Shown here piece after piece: positions 63,101 to 64,000 of a stretch of DNA of 64,000 nt. Origin of the DNA: Flammeovirga pectinis (GTDB taxonomy: Bacteria > Bacteroidota > Bacteroidia > Cytophagales > Flammeovirgaceae); NCBI RefSeq assembly GCF_003970675.1, contig NZ_CP034562.1, positions 3,756,001 through 3,820,000 on the forward strand, read 5' to 3'. Position numbers and translations under genes: made by a program. Below the pieces are notes generated by a model, which was given only the letters and a program-made list of their open reading frames with translations, made no database searches and was not told the DNA's origin. Positions within the stretch are counted from its first letter, which is position 1. The number at the start of each line of letters is the position of its first letter.

Positions 63101-63987
63101 TTGAAAATCTCTCCTTTGTTTGAACTTATAAATAAGTTATTTTCTTTTTTACTAAATTTCACTGGAACAGAATTAATATCAATTACTTTAATTTTTGATA
63201 CTTTGTTATTACTAAATTCACTGATATAGATTTTCCCGGAAAAACATCCAAAAAAAAGTTTACTTTCATGTATATTCAAACAAGTAATTATTTCACTAGA
63301 GTTATAAATTTCATCTAATGAAAATGATTTTAAACAAAATCTAAATAATTTACCGTCAAATGTAGATATGATTAAATCATGATTATAAATACAAAAATCC
63401 GTGAAATGTTCTTTAAAACTAAATTGATCAATAATATCAAATGTCTGTAAATCAATAATTGAAATAGTACCATCTATAGAAATAGTGTATAATAAATCAG
63501 CTTTTTTTAAAAATGATATTACTTTACTTTTATTAACCTTCAAGAAAGTTGTTTTTTTTGTAGGTAAAGCTATATTATTAACATACCCGTCATCGGTACA
63601 ATATAGTAGATTAGTATCATAAAAAGTTAATTGATTTATATCTACTTTATTCCCTTTGTATTGAAAATATTGTTTAATATCATTATTGTTATTAATCCAA
63701 ATTTCAATATTTCCTTCAAAAGTACTTACTGCATAAAATTTATCATTTTTAAATTTAACTTGATCAATTAATTTTAAAAGATTAAATCTATTCTTAATTA
63801 ATATTTTATTGTTTTTATAAATTCCTTTTTCTCCAGTTTTAACTGTTAATATTGTGTCATTTTCAATAACAAAGCTTCTTATACTTCTATTATTATCATT
63901 AACAAATACTTTAGACAATTGTGCTTTAACATTTGTGACTAAAAATAACAGAATTAATAAACATAGATTATTTATTCTTATATACAT
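63085..63987 (-). CDS. Secreted WD40/PQQ-like propeller protein of unknown function
   Basis: A 300-residue protein with a signal peptide (residues 1-22, MYIRINNLCLLILLFLVTNVKA). The rest is a series of about six or seven short beta repeats of 35-40 residues, each with a pattern like KFYAVSTFEGNIEIW, LLYCTDDGYVNNI, LLYTISIDGTISII, DLIISTFDGKLFRF and KLFFGCFSGKIYIS, a beta-propeller. No catalytic motif is seen. It is the first gene visible in the locus and its stop lies inside the heparinase-like gene (16-bp overlap). Very AT-rich and Lys/Asn/Ile-rich, like its neighbours. It may bind the locus's polysaccharide or assembly machinery; that is speculation. Confidence 0.7.
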   Translation of the reverse strand: MYIRINNLCLLILLFLVTNVKAQLSKVFVNDNNRSIRSFVIENDTILTVKTGEKGIYKNNKILIKNRFNLLKLIDQVKFKNDKFYAVSTFEGNIEIWINNNNDIKQYFQYKGNKVDINQLTFYDTNLLYCTDDGYVNNIALPTKKTTFLKVNKSKVISFLKKADLLYTISIDGTISIIDLQTFDIIDQFSFKEHFTDFCIYNHDLIISTFDGKLFRFCLKSFSLDEIYNSSEIITCLNIHESKLFFGCFSGKIYISEFSNNKVSKIKVIDINSVPVKFSKKENNLFISSNKGEIFKCSVD

Positions 63988-64000
63988 TGATAATTGTTAA

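Overview
The window is a low-GC chromosomal segment of a Bacteroidota bacterium, most likely of the order Cytophagales and perhaps close to Flammeovirga (the genus is inferred, not proven). The evidence is a type IX secretion (T9SS) sorting tail on a secreted protease; lineage-typical families (DUF2851, DUF4199, DUF6438, DUF6048/DUF6452, DUF6089, PCMD); an atpD-atpC pair apart from the other ATP synthase genes; a very short epsilon subunit; and repeated TAnnTTTG promoter elements. I see no insertion sequence, phage, CRISPR array or rRNA operon. Most of the window is core chromosome.

Layout. 1-2031: an MsbA-type lipid flippase followed by a glycosyltransferase cut by the left edge. 2178-9005: a small oxidoreductase, a modular outer-membrane protein, and a convergent four-gene operon of two lipoproteins and two beta-barrels. 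9235-13511: a marR-fadN-fadA fatty-acid oxidation operon with a palindrome in its promoter region. 13847-18433: an ABC exporter half, an ECF sigma factor, adk and obgE. 18585-25360: dps, oligopeptidase B, a small TPR-like protein, DUF2851, an ArsR regulator and a BamA-like protein. 25624-30181: a membrane SpoIIE-type phosphatase, an exported HIU hydrolase, DUF4199, YggS and a Bax-inhibitor-1 protein. 30326-33099: a T9SS metalloprotease and two lipoproteins. 33377-37390: 5-oxoprolinase pxpABC convergent with the P5C dehydrogenase pruA, both of which produce glutamate. 37741-46822: uvrA, a membrane protein, an OmpH-like lipoprotein, a BatA-domain protein and a sensor without an output domain. 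47059-51427: tRNA-Leu(UAG), mnmA and mreBCD. 51652-55518: two envelope proteins and atpD-atpC.

55716-63987 is a surface-polysaccharide locus, visibly more AT-rich than the rest. A UDP-sugar 4,6-dehydratase (PglF/CapD type, interrupted by a frameshift), an aminotransferase (PglE type), a left-handed beta-helix acetyltransferase (PglD type) and a small phosphoglycosyl transferase (PglC type) together resemble the pathway that makes a bacillosamine-type diacetamido sugar and loads it on a lipid carrier. A GT4 glycosyltransferase, a heparinase II/III-like protein and a secreted propeller-like protein precede them in the same tightly overlapping operon. The dehydratase and aminotransferase genes converge on a perfect palindrome that holds both stop codons, so both proteins end in the same five residues.

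Transcription units are well delimited by intrinsic terminators, several of them bidirectional between convergent genes. The least explained items are the four-gene envelope operon at 5393-9005, the secreted protein at 63085-63987, the modular barrel protein at 2881-5337, and the phosphatase at 25624 whose first membrane helix seems to be encoded upstream of any normal start codon.
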